DNA of 64,000 nucleotides from Bacillus vallismortis. Its GTDB lineage: Bacteria > Bacillota > Bacilli > Bacillales > Bacillaceae. The translations under genes and the position numbers were made by a program. The notes below the pieces were generated by a model. The model saw only the letters and a program-made list of their open reading frames with translations. It was not told where the DNA came from and made no database searches. The DNA is taken from positions 1,503,001-1,567,000 of the forward strand of contig NZ_CP160797.1 in the NCBI RefSeq assembly GCF_040784915.1. The letters run 5' to 3'. Shown here piece after piece: positions 34,134 through 43,087 of this stretch; position 1 is the stretch's first letter, and each line of letters begins with the position of its first letter.

Positions 34134-35258
34134 ATGAAGAAAGAGGAGCTCATTGCAATCCGCAGAGATCTGCACCGTATACCGGAGCTTGGATTTCAGG
34201 AGTTCAAAACCCAGCAGTATTTATTAAATGTATTGGAACAATATCCGCAAGACAGAATTGAAATTGAGAAATGGCGAACAGGGCTTTTTGTAAAGGTGAA
34301 CGGGACAGCGCCGGAAAAAATGCTGGCATATAGAGCGGATATCGATGCGCTTTCCATTGAAGAGCAGACCGGTCTTCCATACGCATCAGAGCATCACGGC
34401 AACATGCACGCCTGCGGCCACGATTTGCATATGACGATTGCACTCGGCATTATTGACCATTTTATTAACAACCCGGTAAAACATGATTTGCTCTTTCTGT
34501 TTCAGCCGGCAGAGGAAGGACCTGGCGGCGCGGAACCAATGCTTGAGAGTGATGTGTTAAAAAAGTGGCAGCCTGATGTTATCACCGCACTGCATATTGC
34601 TCCAGAGCTGCCCGTGGGCACGATCGCGACAAAAAGCGGACTCCTTTTTGCGAATACATCAGAGCTTGTCATCGATCTGGAAGGAAAAGGGGGACATGCG
34701 GCCTATCCGCACTTAGCCGAAGACATGGTTGTAGCAGCAAGCACACTCGTCACACAGCTGCAAACGATCATCTCTAGAAACACAGATCCGCTGGACAGCG
34801 CGGTTATTACGGTGGGTACCATTACAGGAGGCTCGGCACAAAATATTATTGCGGAAACAGCTCACTTGGAAGGCACGATCCGCACGCTTTCTGAAGAATC
34901 GATGAAACAGGTAAAGGAACGGATTGAAGCTATAGTGAAAGGAATCGAAATCGGATTCCGCTGCAAAGGAAAAGTGACATATCCGTCTGTGTATCACCAA
35001 GTTTACAATACGAGCGGACTGACAGAAGAATTTATGTCTTTTGTTGCTGAACATGAACTGGCAACAGTAATCGAAGCAAAAGAAGCAATGACTGGAGAGG
35101 ATTTTGGCTACATGCTGAAAAAATATCCCGGCTTCATGTTCTGGTTAGGTGCTGACTCTGAACATGGGCTTCATCACGCAAAGCTGAATCCCGATGAAAA
35201 TGCGATAGAAACAGCGGTTAACGTTATGACAGGTTATTTTTCTGTTTATGCCAATTAA
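34134..35258 (+). CDS. dapL: DapL (YkuR), N-acetyldiaminopimelate deacetylase
   Basis: DapL removes the acetyl group from N-acetyl-LL-diaminopimelate to give LL-diaminopimelate. I choose the second ATG ([23 protein letters not shown], 374 residues), since GGAGG is eight bases away; the ATG two codons earlier is too close. It belongs to the M20 peptidase family: [25 protein letters not shown], the dimerisation domain with [20 protein letters not shown], and GEDFGYM. Metal-binding Cys, His and Glu residues lie in these motifs. It follows dapH. Confidence 0.95.
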   Translation: MKKEELIAIRRDLHRIPELGFQEFKTQQYLLNVLEQYPQDRIEIEKWRTGLFVKVNGTAPEKMLAYRADIDALSIEEQTGLPYASEHHGNMHACGHDLHMTIALGIIDHFINNPVKHDLLFLFQPAEEGPGGAEPMLESDVLKKWQPDVITALHIAPELPVGTIATKSGLLFANTSELVIDLEGKGGHAAYPHLAEDMVVAASTLVTQLQTIISRNTDPLDSAVITVGTITGGSAQNIIAETAHLEGTIRTLSEESMKQVKERIEAIVKGIEIGFRCKGKVTYPSVYHQVYNTSGLTEEFMSFVAEHELATVIEAKEAMTGEDFGYMLKKYPGFMFWLGADSEHGLHHAKLNPDENAIETAVNVMTGYFSVYAN

Positions 35259-35319
35259 GTACAAATGAAAGAATAAAATTCCAAGAAATGAGCACTCTAG
35301 TAAGCGGAGGTGTTCAATA

Positions 35320-35565
35320 ATGGCAAAAAAAATTGGAATTGAACAATCGTTATCAGATGTAGAAGCCGCATTAAAAGAAAAAGGATATGACGTTGTCATG
35401 ATGAAAAGCCCTGACGATGCAAAAGGCTGTGACTGCTGTGTCGTAACAGGTCTTGATCATAATGTGCAAGGCATAGCCGATACGGTAACACAAGCACCTG
35501 TCATTACAGCTTCCGGGATGACTGCTGAAGAAATTTGCAGCGAAGTTGAAAGCAGAATTCAGTAA
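35320..35565 (+). CDS. ykuS: YkuS, UPF0180 family protein
   Basis: The protein has 81 residues, is soluble, and starts MAKKIGIEQSLSDVEAALKEKGYDVVMM. It carries a vicinal cysteine pair in KGCDCCVVTGLDHN, typical of this small conserved family, which suggests metal or redox binding, but no function is known. The ATG follows AGCGGAGGTG. It lies 61 bases after dapL in the same direction, then a terminator. Confidence 0.85.
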   Translation: MAKKIGIEQSLSDVEAALKEKGYDVVMMKSPDDAKGCDCCVVTGLDHNVQGIADTVTQAPVITASGMTAEEICSEVESRIQ

Positions 35566-35569
35566 AATA

Positions 35570-35595
35570 AAAACCGAAGCAAAAAGCTTCGGTTC
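35570..35595 (+). terminator. Hairpin terminator after ykuS
   Basis: AACCGAAGC pairs with GCTTCGGTT. The same hairpin returns at 35773-35803, this time followed by a T-rich run. Confidence 0.65.
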
Positions 35596-35604
35596 CAGAT
35601 TGTT

Positions 35605-35774
35605 GACAAAATGCTAAAACGGTTTTCATTTTAGCATTTTGTCATCTTTTCAGCGTGATTGAAAATCTTTGAAGTCTAGGAAGGACGAGCATTGGAGCAC
35701 AGCGAATGTAGGAATTCGTGAGCACCAACGCGCAGGACTGACAACGAATGCGAGGGTTTGTCGACACGCTGAAA
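35605..35774. repeat. Structured intergenic repeat resembling the B. subtilis 190-bp element
   Basis: A 15-base perfect stem (GACAAAATGCTAAAA with its complement at 35629-35643) opens the element. A second inverted repeat, TTTCAGCGTG at 35648 and CACGCTGAAA at 35765, brackets about 105 bases of mixed sequence containing further hairpins. The content resembles the roughly 190-base intergenic repeat present in about ten copies in strain 168 (from memory). No other copy occurs in this window. The whole is framed by two copies of the AACCGAAGC hairpin. Confidence 0.7.
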
Positions 35775-35803
35775 CCGAAGCGAAAAGCTTCGGTTCTTTT
35801 ATT
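35773..35803 (+). terminator. Second copy of the AACCGAAGC hairpin
   Basis: AACCGAAGC pairs with GCTTCGGTT, followed by CTTTTATTT. It overlaps the last base of ykuT, which reads towards it. Confidence 0.6.
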
Positions 35804-36606
35804 TACTCTGTTTCTTTAGGAAAAGCGCGGTCAAGAGCGGTTTTTATTTCCTTTCGCAGCACTCGCTCGACTCGCCACTGCTCCATATTTTCTGTTTTGG
35901 CAATGACTCTGATCACAATTTCGGAAGTACCCAGTTCTTGAATCCCAATGACATTAGGTCCTTCTTTTATTTGCGGAAGAGCGGCTGCCGTTTCATCGCA
36001 TACTTGCTGTAAAATGTGAATCGTTTCATCAATGTTTCTTTCAGCCGGCACTTTGATATCAACCAGTGCCTGCATGATTCCCCGGGAATGATTGCTTACG
36101 TTTGTAATGTTTCTATTTGGGATGTAATGCAGTGTTCCGTCAAAGCTGCGGATTTGAGTTGTTCTTAAGCCAACCTGTTCGACAATCCCGTCAAAGGTGG
36201 AAACCGTAATATAATCTCCGACATCCAATTGTTTTTCAAGCAGAATAAAAAAACCTGTCACAATGTCGCTGACAAGCCCTTGAGCGCCAAATCCGACAGC
36301 CAGTCCGACAATTCCTGCTCCCGCTAAAAGAGCGCTTGGATTGTAATGAAACAAATCCAGAACCATGACGAAGAATATAAAAATCAATATGTAAGAAAAT
36401 ATGTTAAAAGTCAGACTTTGGAGCGTATATGCACGTCCTTTAGACAAGCTGTTCTGATCCTCGAATTTTGCAAACAGATGCTTTATAATTTTCATGCTAA
36501 ATGATCGAACAATAAAGTAGAGAAAGATCATAATGACGAGTTTAACGAGCAGAACACTGGCATTTGTAATAAGTCCCGCCCAATCGTATTGTTTAATAAA
36601 ATCCAT
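35803..36606 (-). CDS. ykuT: YkuT, MscS-family mechanosensitive channel
   Basis: The protein has 267 residues. Three membrane helices (about 12-35, 60-85 and 90-115) lead into the pore segment [44 protein letters not shown], the MscS signature. A beta-rich cytoplasmic domain follows ([33 protein letters not shown]). Such channels release solutes on osmotic downshock. The ATG follows AAGGAGC. It is divergent from ykuU and ends at the structured repeat region. Confidence 0.92.
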   Translation of the reverse strand: MDFIKQYDWAGLITNASVLLVKLVIMIFLYFIVRSFSMKIIKHLFAKFEDQNSLSKGRAYTLQSLTFNIFSYILIFIFFVMVLDLFHYNPSALLAGAGIVGLAVGFGAQGLVSDIVTGFFILLEKQLDVGDYITVSTFDGIVEQVGLRTTQIRSFDGTLHYIPNRNITNVSNHSRGIMQALVDIKVPAERNIDETIHILQQVCDETAAALPQIKEGPNVIGIQELGTSEIVIRVIAKTENMEQWRVERVLRKEIKTALDRAFPKETE

Positions 36607-36727
36607 GTTGGAGCTCCTTTTTCTGAAGTGATTACTGCGTATTGAGATTTGTTACCCCATGTTTGACCATGTTAAACTGTTTATTCAAAAATGTCCCAGC
36701 CAAAGATATCTATAATTTGTTAAAAAT

Positions 36728-36756
36728 TGACTCGCAAAATCTGCTCCTTTATAATG
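36728..36756 (+). promoter_or_regulatory. SigA promoter of ykuU
   Basis: TTGACT, 17 bases, TATAAT; about 95 bases before the start codon. Confidence 0.75.
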
Positions 36757-36850
36757 GGCATTGTGATGTTGTTAACGAAATATGGGTAAACACCCTTTAT
36801 TATCATGTGATTCCGGCTTTTAAGCCAAACTATAAATTGGAGGGATACAT

Positions 36851-37393
36851 ATGGCAGAGCGTATGGTAGGTAAACAAGCTTCTCGTTTTGAAATGGAAGC
36901 AGTCCTTGCAAGTAAAGAATTTGGCAAAGTAAGTCTTGAGGAAAACATGAAAAACGACAAATGGACAGTGCTGTTCTTCTATCCAATGGACTTCACTTTC
37001 GTTTGTCCGACGGAAATTACAGCAATGTCTGACCGCTATGACGAATTTGAAGATCTTGATGCAGAAGTAATCGGAGTTTCAACTGATACTATCCATACTC
37101 ATTTGGCGTGGATTAATACGGACCGTAAAGAAAATGGTCTTGGCCAGCTGAAATATCCGCTTGCGGCTGATACTAACCACGAGGTATCCCGTGAATATGG
37201 CGTTTTAATTGAAGAAGAAGGGGTGGCTCTGCGCGGATTGTTTATTATCAATCCTGAAGGCGAGCTCCAATATCAAACTGTTTTCCATAACAACATTGGC
37301 CGGGACGTTGATGAAACGCTACGTGTTCTACAAGCGCTGCAAACTGGCGGACTCTGTCCGGCCAACTGGAAACCGGGCCAAAAAACACTTTAA
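36851..37393 (+). CDS. ykuU: YkuU, 2-Cys peroxiredoxin
   Basis: Peroxiredoxins reduce hydrogen peroxide and organic peroxides using thioredoxin. The protein has 180 residues. The peroxidatic Cys52 lies in DFTFVCPTE and the resolving Cys169 in GGLCPANW, so it is a typical 2-Cys enzyme. The ATG follows GGAGGGATAC. A hairpin separates it from ykuV, a thiol-disulfide protein in the same direction, and the two may act together. Confidence 0.94.
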   Translation: MAERMVGKQASRFEMEAVLASKEFGKVSLEENMKNDKWTVLFFYPMDFTFVCPTEITAMSDRYDEFEDLDAEVIGVSTDTIHTHLAWINTDRKENGLGQLKYPLAADTNHEVSREYGVLIEEEGVALRGLFIINPEGELQYQTVFHNNIGRDVDETLRVLQALQTGGLCPANWKPGQKTL

Positions 37394-37410
37394 TTCTTTC
37401 TAAGAAGGAA

Positions 37411-37444
37411 AAAAGGTCTAACATATTCGTTAGGCCTTTTGTTT
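37411..37444 (+). terminator. Terminator between ykuU and ykuV
   Basis: AAAAGGTCTAAC pairs with GTTAGGCCTTTT (one G-U pair). Confidence 0.75.
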
Positions 37445-37461
37445 AATAGGAGGGTAAAGCA

Positions 37462-37920
37462 ATGAAATTACGTCATCCAATGCCTGAATTGACTGGAGAA
37501 AAAGCTTGGTTCAATGGTGAAGTAACGAGAGAGCAATTGATCGGAGATAAACCGACACTTATTCATTTCTGGTCCATCAGCTGCCATCTATGTAAAGAAG
37601 CGATGCCGCAAGTGAATGTATTTCGTGATCAATATCAAGATAAACTGAACGTTGTAGCTGTGCATATGCCTCGTTCCGAGGATGACCTTGACCTCGGCAA
37701 AATTAAAGAAATAGCTGATGAACATGATATCACTCAGCCGATTTTTGTCGACAGTGATCATGCTTTAACTGATGCATTTGAAAATGATTATGTGCCTGCA
37801 TACTATGTGTTTGATAAATCAGGACAGCTCCGTCACTTTCAAGCTGGCGGGAGCGGGATGAAAATGCTTGAAAAACGTGTGAACCGCGTTCTGTCTGAAA
37901 CAGAACAGGATTCTGAATAA
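37462..37920 (+). CDS. ykuV: YkuV, thioredoxin-fold thiol-disulfide oxidoreductase
   Basis: The protein has 152 residues with no signal peptide, so it is cytoplasmic. The thioredoxin-type active site is CxxC at Cys41 and Cys44 (SISCHLCKEAMPQ), with TlpA/AhpC-like features (IFVDSDHALTDAFENDYVPAYYVFDKSGQL). As I recall, the strain 168 protein is about four residues shorter; here the tail extends EQDSE. The ATG follows AGGAGGG. A strong terminator follows. Confidence 0.92.
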   Translation: MKLRHPMPELTGEKAWFNGEVTREQLIGDKPTLIHFWSISCHLCKEAMPQVNVFRDQYQDKLNVVAVHMPRSEDDLDLGKIKEIADEHDITQPIFVDSDHALTDAFENDYVPAYYVFDKSGQLRHFQAGGSGMKMLEKRVNRVLSETEQDSE

Positions 37921-37928
37921 TTCTTCAT

Positions 37929-37957
37929 AAAAAACCTGATCTCATCAGGTTTTTTTA
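37929..37957 (+). terminator. Terminator of ykuV
   Basis: AAACCTGAT pairs with ATCAGGTTT, then a T-run. Confidence 0.9.
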
Positions 37958-38370
37958 TTTGTACAAGAAAGTAATCGGAAAGGTAAGAAGCTTATTTTTC
38001 CAAATATGGGCGTAGTGAAAGGTGATTTATTGGATTGATACGCTAAAAAAACAGCTGATTTTTTATGTTTTTCCACAATTTTAGATAAATTTCATATGCC
38101 ATAACTCGAAAATTGTAGATAATACACTAAATTTCATTAAAGAAGTAAGTAAAATATATATTTTCAACATTATACCAAATGAACTTGAAAGACGCTTAAT
38201 CCCTTGAGAATAAAGGACTCTTTTGAAAAGTTGATTTTTTTTCAGAAAATAAGGAATTTTTCATAGAGTAAATATAATAGTAAAATGCTAAAATAATAGT
38301 TGATAAAATTACTTTTGTAATCTAATATCTTAATTAAAGATGTTAATTTTGATAGGGGGTACATTGAGGA
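37958..38370. other. AT-rich regulatory region before rok
   Basis: No gene is supported in this 413-base stretch. It is strongly AT-rich with many A- and T-tracts. TATAAT at 38273-38278 is a possible -10. The leader to rok is AT-rich too. Rok binds AT-rich DNA and represses its own gene, so this is a likely Rok (and AbrB or SinR) binding region by inference. Confidence 0.55.
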
Positions 38371-38964
38371 ATGTTTAATGAAAGAGAAGCTTTGCGCTTG
38401 CGGTTAGAACAATTAAATGAAGCTGAAGTGAAAGTCATTCGTGAATATCAAATCGAACGTGATAAAATATACGCAAAATTAAGAGAGCTGGACAGAAATG
38501 GAAGCCCTTCCGAAATCAAAAAGGATTTTCGTTCTGAAAAAAAACCTGACTCTTTGCCGGTTCTCGCTGAGCTTGCGGCTCAGGAAATCAGAAGCTATCA
38601 GCCGCACTCACAGCAGCAGTCTGTTCAGCCTCAGCTTCAATCTGCTTCCTCCCTTCCTGCCGGTATACCAGACGGAACAACACGAAGAAGAAGAGGAACG
38701 GCAAGACCCGGATCAAAAGCAGCTAAGCTGCGCGAAGCTGCCATTAAAACCTTAAAACGCCACAACGCGGCGATTAAGAGCTCCGAGCTTCAAAAAGAGA
38801 TTGAAAAAGAAAGCGGTCTTGAAATCCCTAATATGACAACATTCATGCAAAGCTTAATTAAAATGTATCCGGAAGTGAAAAAGCCGTATCGCGGCCAGTA
38901 CATTTTAGAAGGCGAAATCGAACCTGCAGAATCAGCTGAATCTGCAGAATCAGCAAATGGATAA
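38371..38964 (+). CDS. rok: Rok, repressor of competence and xenogeneic silencer
   Basis: Rok silences comK, many AT-rich transferred genes and antibiotic genes, and interacts with DnaA. The protein has 197 residues. The N-terminal part is coiled coil (FNEREALRLRLEQLNEAEVKVIREYQIERDKIYAKLRELD), used for oligomerisation. A variable linker (about 65-110, rich in Gln, Ser, Pro) and a C-terminal DNA-binding winged helix (about 115-190: SKAAKLREAAIKTLKRHNAAIKSSELQKEIEKES) follow. The C-terminus has a three-unit AES repeat. The ATG lies after GGGGGTAC. It is monocistronic and convergent with yknT. Confidence 0.96.
   Translation: MFNEREALRLRLEQLNEAEVKVIREYQIERDKIYAKLRELDRNGSPSEIKKDFRSEKKPDSLPVLAELAAQEIRSYQPHSQQQSVQPQLQSASSLPAGIPDGTTRRRRGTARPGSKAAKLREAAIKTLKRHNAAIKSSELQKEIEKESGLEIPNMTTFMQSLIKMYPEVKKPYRGQYILEGEIEPAESAESAESANG
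38926..38952 (+). repeat. Three 9-base tandem repeats at the end of rok
   Basis: GCAGAATCA, GCTGAATCT, GCAGAATCA encode AES three times. It is likely to vary in copy number between strains. Confidence 0.85.
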
Positions 38965-38973
38965 ACATACAGA

Positions 38974-39009
38974 AAAACTGCTTGGCATAGTGCGCAAGCA
39001 GTTTTTTTA
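38974..39009. terminator. Bidirectional terminator between rok and yknT
   Basis: AAAACTGCTT pairs with AAGCAGTTTT. Confidence 0.85.
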
Positions 39010-39972
39010 TTGGTTTTTTTTCTGTGAAGATTTGGTTTCTCTTTCAAGATTAAGCTTATAGACCCATTTTTGATAGGGCTTTTCCTCAGCGGCTCTGCTT
39101 TTCAGTTCTTCGATTGTATGGCTCATGGCCTGATCTGATGATTGGGCGCGGGCGAGCTGTTTTTGAAGCGCATGTATCTGTTTGGTGACATCTTCAAGTA
39201 TAGTATCTACATGATTTGGCTGCTCGTAGACCGCTGGAGCTTCTTCTTCCGTTTTTTCTTTTTGTTTCGTGCCGCCATCAATATCGGCAAAATGAGAAGC
39301 AATCCAGGCATCACTTTCATCAAGCTGCCGTTTATACGATATAATAGTTTCGTGAAATAATTTTTCTTTTGTTTTTTCTATTTCGAGCAGCCTTTCTTTC
39401 GTTTCTATGATTCGATCTTTCATATGATCGACTTCTATTTTAATATGTTTTAGCTGATATTCTTTTTCTGCCATTTGCTCTTTTAGACGTCCGTTTTCGG
39501 TTTTTATCTTTTCAGTTTGCTGTTTTGCCTGAAGCAATGCGTTCTGTTCCTGCTCAATAGAGGCCTGAAGATGGCTGAGTCGTTTTTGCAGATTTTTATT
39601 TTCTTCTTCCATTTTAATTTTAGCAATATGAAGTTTATGTTTTTCTTCAATTTCGGCTTTGCGTTTATAGGTTTCAGCAGAAAGGAGCTCTTGCAACGCA
39701 ACGATTTTATCAAGCAGTTCAGCTCTTATTTGATGCAGGGTTTGGCTGGTGTGGAAGGCGTGTTTTTCTTTCGTTGACATTTGTGTTAATTCGGCAGACA
39801 GCTGCTGAAGTTTTTCTTTCATATCGTTATTTTCTTTGAGCAGTTTGTTATTTTTCTGATGGAAGTAGGTTGCTTCAAGTTCGGAAATCAGCTTATGGCA
39901 TCTTGAAAGCTCTGATTTTAAATAAAGGTTCTCCTGAGACACGTCATGGAAAAAAGGACCTGATCTTTTCAT
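39007..39972 (-). CDS. yknT: YknT, sporulation-associated coiled-coil protein
   Basis: The protein has 321 residues and is predicted to be coiled coil nearly throughout (YLKSELSRCHKLISELEATYFHQKNNKLLKENNDMKEKLQ). No catalytic domain or membrane helix is seen. The start is chosen at MKRSGPFFHD, nine bases after AGGGAG: the candidate SigE promoter puts the RNA start at about 39996, so the upstream in-frame ATG at 39990 would lack a ribosome site. In B. subtilis YknT is a mother-cell (SigE) gene; its role may be in spore coat assembly but is not settled. Confidence 0.85.
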   Translation of the reverse strand: MKRSGPFFHDVSQENLYLKSELSRCHKLISELEATYFHQKNNKLLKENNDMKEKLQQLSAELTQMSTKEKHAFHTSQTLHQIRAELLDKIVALQELLSAETYKRKAEIEEKHKLHIAKIKMEEENKNLQKRLSHLQASIEQEQNALLQAKQQTEKIKTENGRLKEQMAEKEYQLKHIKIEVDHMKDRIIETKERLLEIEKTKEKLFHETIISYKRQLDESDAWIASHFADIDGGTKQKEKTEEEAPAVYEQPNHVDTILEDVTKQIHALQKQLARAQSSDQAMSHTIEELKSRAAEEKPYQKWVYKLNLERETKSSQKKNQ

Positions 39973-40002
39973 TCGAACCATCTCCCTCATGATGTTAACA
40001 CT

Positions 40003-40032
40003 ACAATATGCAAATACTGAACAGCTATTCCT
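40003..40032 (-). promoter_or_regulatory. SigE promoter of yknT
   Basis: On the minus strand GAATAGC is followed 15 bases later by CATATTGT, resembling the SigE consensus (KMATATT, 14-15, CATACAMT). Confidence 0.5.
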
Positions 40033-40107
40033 CTTTAATAAACAGACAAGCAGTGGCGTTGGGACCTTGCTTTTGCTATGCTTTTAACGAAATAGGGGTG
40101 AGATGAT

Positions 40108-40707
40108 ATGGAGCATATAAACGTACTGCTGGCAGGAGGAGCCTCACGGCGCTTTGGAGAACCGAAGGCGTTTGTGAAATGGAGGGGCAGGATGTTATAC
40201 GAATGGGCCAAAAAGGCGCTTGGAGAACATGCGGTTATCATCAGCCGTCCTGAGTTTATTGATAGATTTCAAGAAAACGGTGAAAATGAAGTGTATCAAG
40301 ATGCTGAGCCATTTCAAGGCATGGGGCCATTGGCTGGTATATATACCTCTTTTAAAAAGACAGACGGCGAGCTTTATACTGTGCTTTCCTGTGACACGCC
40401 GCTGATCCAAAGAAGGACGATGCTGGAGCTCGAGCGTCTGATGACTCCCGGTACAGACGCGATCGTCCCGATTTCAGACGGACGGGAGCAGCCGTTGATT
40501 GCAATTTACCATAAACGAATCATGCCCATTCTATATGATCAGCTTTCTGAGAAGAGATTAAGAATATCAGATTTGTTAGGCCGAATTTCGGTTTGTTACG
40601 TACAGGCTGAAGAAATTGGAGCCAACCCGGCGGAGTTTATCAACGTGAATACACGTGATGATTTCAGCTGTTTGGAAGAAAAAACGGACTCCTTCAGGCG
40701 GGACTGA
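40108..40707 (+). CDS. mobA: MobA, molybdopterin guanylyltransferase
   Basis: MobA joins GMP from GTP to molybdenum cofactor, giving the guanine dinucleotide form used by nitrate reductase. The protein has 199 residues. The nucleotide-binding motif LAGGASRRFGEPKAFVKW lies at the N-terminus, with SCDTPLI and metal-binding acidic residues further on. The ATG follows GGGGTGAGATG. It is the first gene of a six-gene molybdenum-cofactor operon in the same direction, with small gaps or overlaps. Confidence 0.94.
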   Translation: MEHINVLLAGGASRRFGEPKAFVKWRGRMLYEWAKKALGEHAVIISRPEFIDRFQENGENEVYQDAEPFQGMGPLAGIYTSFKKTDGELYTVLSCDTPLIQRRTMLELERLMTPGTDAIVPISDGREQPLIAIYHKRIMPILYDQLSEKRLRISDLLGRISVCYVQAEEIGANPAEFINVNTRDDFSCLEEKTDSFRRD

Positions 40708-40757
40708 TGGGGCAAAAACATGTTAAGATGACATAAAAGATAAGGAGAACAGGTTTG

Positions 40758-41777
40758 ATGGAGGAGCGTTATTCGCGGCAAATTAGATTTAAGCAAATAG
40801 GGGAAGAGGGCCAGAAAAGACTGGCAGACAGCCATGTGCTGGTTGTCGGTGCAGGAGCGCTCGGGACTGCAGGAGCTGAAGGGCTTTCGAGAGCGGGGGT
40901 CGGTGCCATTACAATCATTGACCGTGACTATGTGGAGTGGAGCAATCTGCAAAGGCAGCAGCTTTATACAGAAAGCGACGCCAAGCTCCGCATGCCGAAA
41001 GCCATGGCTGCCAAAGCGCATCTATCAGCGATTAACAGCGGAATACATATTGAGGCATATGCTACCGAAGGAACAGCCGAAACGCTCGGGCCGCTGATTG
41101 AAAAAGCAGATGTCGTTATCGACGCGACAGATAATTTTGAAACCCGCATGCTGATAAACGATCTTGCCCAGAAAACAAAGACACCGTGGGTCTATGGCGC
41201 TTGTGTAAGCAGCCAAGGGATGTTCATGACGATTGTTCCGGGAGAAACCCCATGTCTGTCTTGTTTGTTTGAACAAATTCCTGTCGGCGGGGCGACGTGT
41301 GATACTGCCGGCATTATTCCGCCCGCTGTGCATATCGTTTCGGCCTATCAGCAGGCTGAGGCTTTAAAACTGTTAACAGGGCAAACAAAAGCGATACAGC
41401 ATGGGTTTGTGACATTCGATGTTTGGAACAACTCGCATATGAAGATTAACGTTAATCATGTGCGCCGTGAGGATTGCCCGTCTTGCGGAGCACAAGCGGT
41501 TTATCCTTATCTCCAAGACTGGAACACACCAAAAGCCGCTGTACTGTGCGGCCGTGATACAGTCCAGATAAGGTCGGAGTCATTAAAAAGAATTCCGAAA
41601 CAGGAGCTCATCGGGCGGCTGAAAACAATCGGCAAGGTCGAGGCCAATGCGTTTTTGCTGCATATTTTTTACGAGGATTTCAGAATCGTCATTTTCAATG
41701 ACGGACGGGCACTGGTGCATGGAACAAATGATGTGAAAGAAGCCAATTCCGTGTTGGCAAGAGTAATTGGATTGTAA
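40758..41777 (+). CDS. moeB: MoeB, MoaD-adenylating (E1-like) enzyme
   Basis: MoeB adenylates the C-terminal glycine of MoaD so it can receive sulfur. The protein has 339 residues from the ATG ([11 protein letters not shown]) ten bases after AAGGAG; a TTG one codon earlier is adjacent. ATP-binding motif [21 protein letters not shown] and [13 protein letters not shown] are visible. The zinc site is CLSC with CPSC, and Cys in GATCDTAG matches the active-site loop. About 90 residues follow the zinc site, a short rhodanese-like tail. The gene sits second in the operon. Confidence 0.93.
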   Translation: MEERYSRQIRFKQIGEEGQKRLADSHVLVVGAGALGTAGAEGLSRAGVGAITIIDRDYVEWSNLQRQQLYTESDAKLRMPKAMAAKAHLSAINSGIHIEAYATEGTAETLGPLIEKADVVIDATDNFETRMLINDLAQKTKTPWVYGACVSSQGMFMTIVPGETPCLSCLFEQIPVGGATCDTAGIIPPAVHIVSAYQQAEALKLLTGQTKAIQHGFVTFDVWNNSHMKINVNHVRREDCPSCGAQAVYPYLQDWNTPKAAVLCGRDTVQIRSESLKRIPKQELIGRLKTIGKVEANAFLLHIFYEDFRIVIFNDGRALVHGTNDVKEANSVLARVIGL

Positions 41778-41794
41778 CAACAGGAGGGGTCAGA

Positions 41795-43087
41795 ATGCTG
41801 GAGAAAAGAACACCAATTCCGGTAGACGAGGCAGTTCGGCGTGTCAGCCATTTTCAAAAACAAGGGGAAACAGAATGGGTGGAGCTTGAAGGCAGCCTTC
41901 ATCGATTTTTAGCTGAAGATGTAACAGCGGATCACCACGTACCCGCATTTGACCGTTCGCCATACGACGGTTTTGCTGTCAGAGCGTGCGATACGGCTGA
42001 AGCTTCACGTGAGAACCCCGTTCGGTTTGAGGTCATTGACCATATTGGAGCGGGAGCTGTATCTGAAAAAGAACTTGGCCCGTTTCAGGCCGTGCGGATT
42101 ATGACTGGCGCGCAAATTCCCGAGGGAGCAGATGCTGTCGTCATGATTGAGCTGACTCAAACCTTTGAAGAGAATGGGAAGGCGTTTATGTCTTTAAAAC
42201 GTCGCTTTCAGCCGGGAGACAATATTTCAAAAACAGGTGAAGACGCCCAAAAAGGGAGCGTTTTATTGAGAAAAGGCACCAGAGTGACACCAGGAGTGAC
42301 TGCGCTTTTGGCAACCTTCGGATACGCATCTGTTCCTGTCGTGAGAAAGCCTGTTGTCGGGATTATTGCAACTGGCACCGAATTGCTGAATGTCAGTGAT
42401 CCGCTGGAGCCGGGGAAAATTCGCAACAGCAATGCCAGCACGGTGTATGCGCAAGTAATTGAAGCAGGCGCAACACCGCTTTATCTAGGGAAAATTTCTG
42501 ATGATCTGGATAAAAGCTTTGCCGCGGTCGAAGAAGCGATGAAAAAGGTTGATTTTCTGATCACAACTGGCGGTGTGTCAGTGGGTGATTTTGACTTTTT
42601 GCCTGCGATCTATGAAAAACTCGGAGCGGACGTGCTCTTTAATAAAGTTGCCATGCGCCCGGGCAGCGTGACAACGGTGGCGCATGCAAACGATATGCTG
42701 CTGTTTGGCCTGTCAGGTAATCCGTCAGCATGTTATGTCGGCTTTGAACTGTTTGTCAAACCAATGATCCAGACATGGCTGCTCAATGAAAAACCGCATT
42801 CGATTTGTGCGGAAGCGGTTTTGACCAAGGATTTCCCAAAGCCGAACCCATTTACCCGATTTGTTCGTGCTTTCGTGTACCATCAGGAAGGAAAGCTGTT
42901 GGCGGAACCCGTCGGATTGGATAAGTCCAGCTCCGTCACGTCACTTGCAGAAGCAAATGCGTTTATTATCCTGCCGGGCGGCACGAGAGGATATGAATCA
43001 GGCAGAACGGTTCAAGCGCTGCTCATCAGAGAAGAGAATGGAAGTGAATGGCCTTGGTCCGCCCTTTCCCAATCGTCCAAGTCGTAG
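41795..43087 (+). CDS. moeA: MoeA, molybdopterin molybdenumtransferase
   Basis: MoeA inserts molybdate into adenylated molybdopterin. The protein has 430 residues. The family motif DRSPYDGFAVRACDT lies near the N-terminus, then MTGAQIPEGADAVVMIE, and the nucleotide-binding domain has GTELL, ITTGGVSVGDFDF, RPGSVTTVAH and GLSGNPSACYVGFE. The ATG follows AGGAGGGG. Its end overlaps mobB by 40 bases in another frame, so the two are translationally coupled. Confidence 0.95.
   Translation: MLEKRTPIPVDEAVRRVSHFQKQGETEWVELEGSLHRFLAEDVTADHHVPAFDRSPYDGFAVRACDTAEASRENPVRFEVIDHIGAGAVSEKELGPFQAVRIMTGAQIPEGADAVVMIELTQTFEENGKAFMSLKRRFQPGDNISKTGEDAQKGSVLLRKGTRVTPGVTALLATFGYASVPVVRKPVVGIIATGTELLNVSDPLEPGKIRNSNASTVYAQVIEAGATPLYLGKISDDLDKSFAAVEEAMKKVDFLITTGGVSVGDFDFLPAIYEKLGADVLFNKVAMRPGSVTTVAHANDMLLFGLSGNPSACYVGFELFVKPMIQTWLLNEKPHSICAEAVLTKDFPKPNPFTRFVRAFVYHQEGKLLAEPVGLDKSSSVTSLAEANAFIILPGGTRGYESGRTVQALLIREENGSEWPWSALSQSSKS

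Noticed and set aside
35669..35941. Plus-strand open frame of 90 codons across the repeat and into ykuT
   Set aside because: It runs through hairpins of the repeat and antisense to ykuT, with low-complexity, arginine-rich content and no ribosome site.
36642..36869. Plus-strand frame of 75 codons before ykuU
   Set aside because: It covers the ykuU promoter and ends inside ykuU in another frame; no ribosome site.
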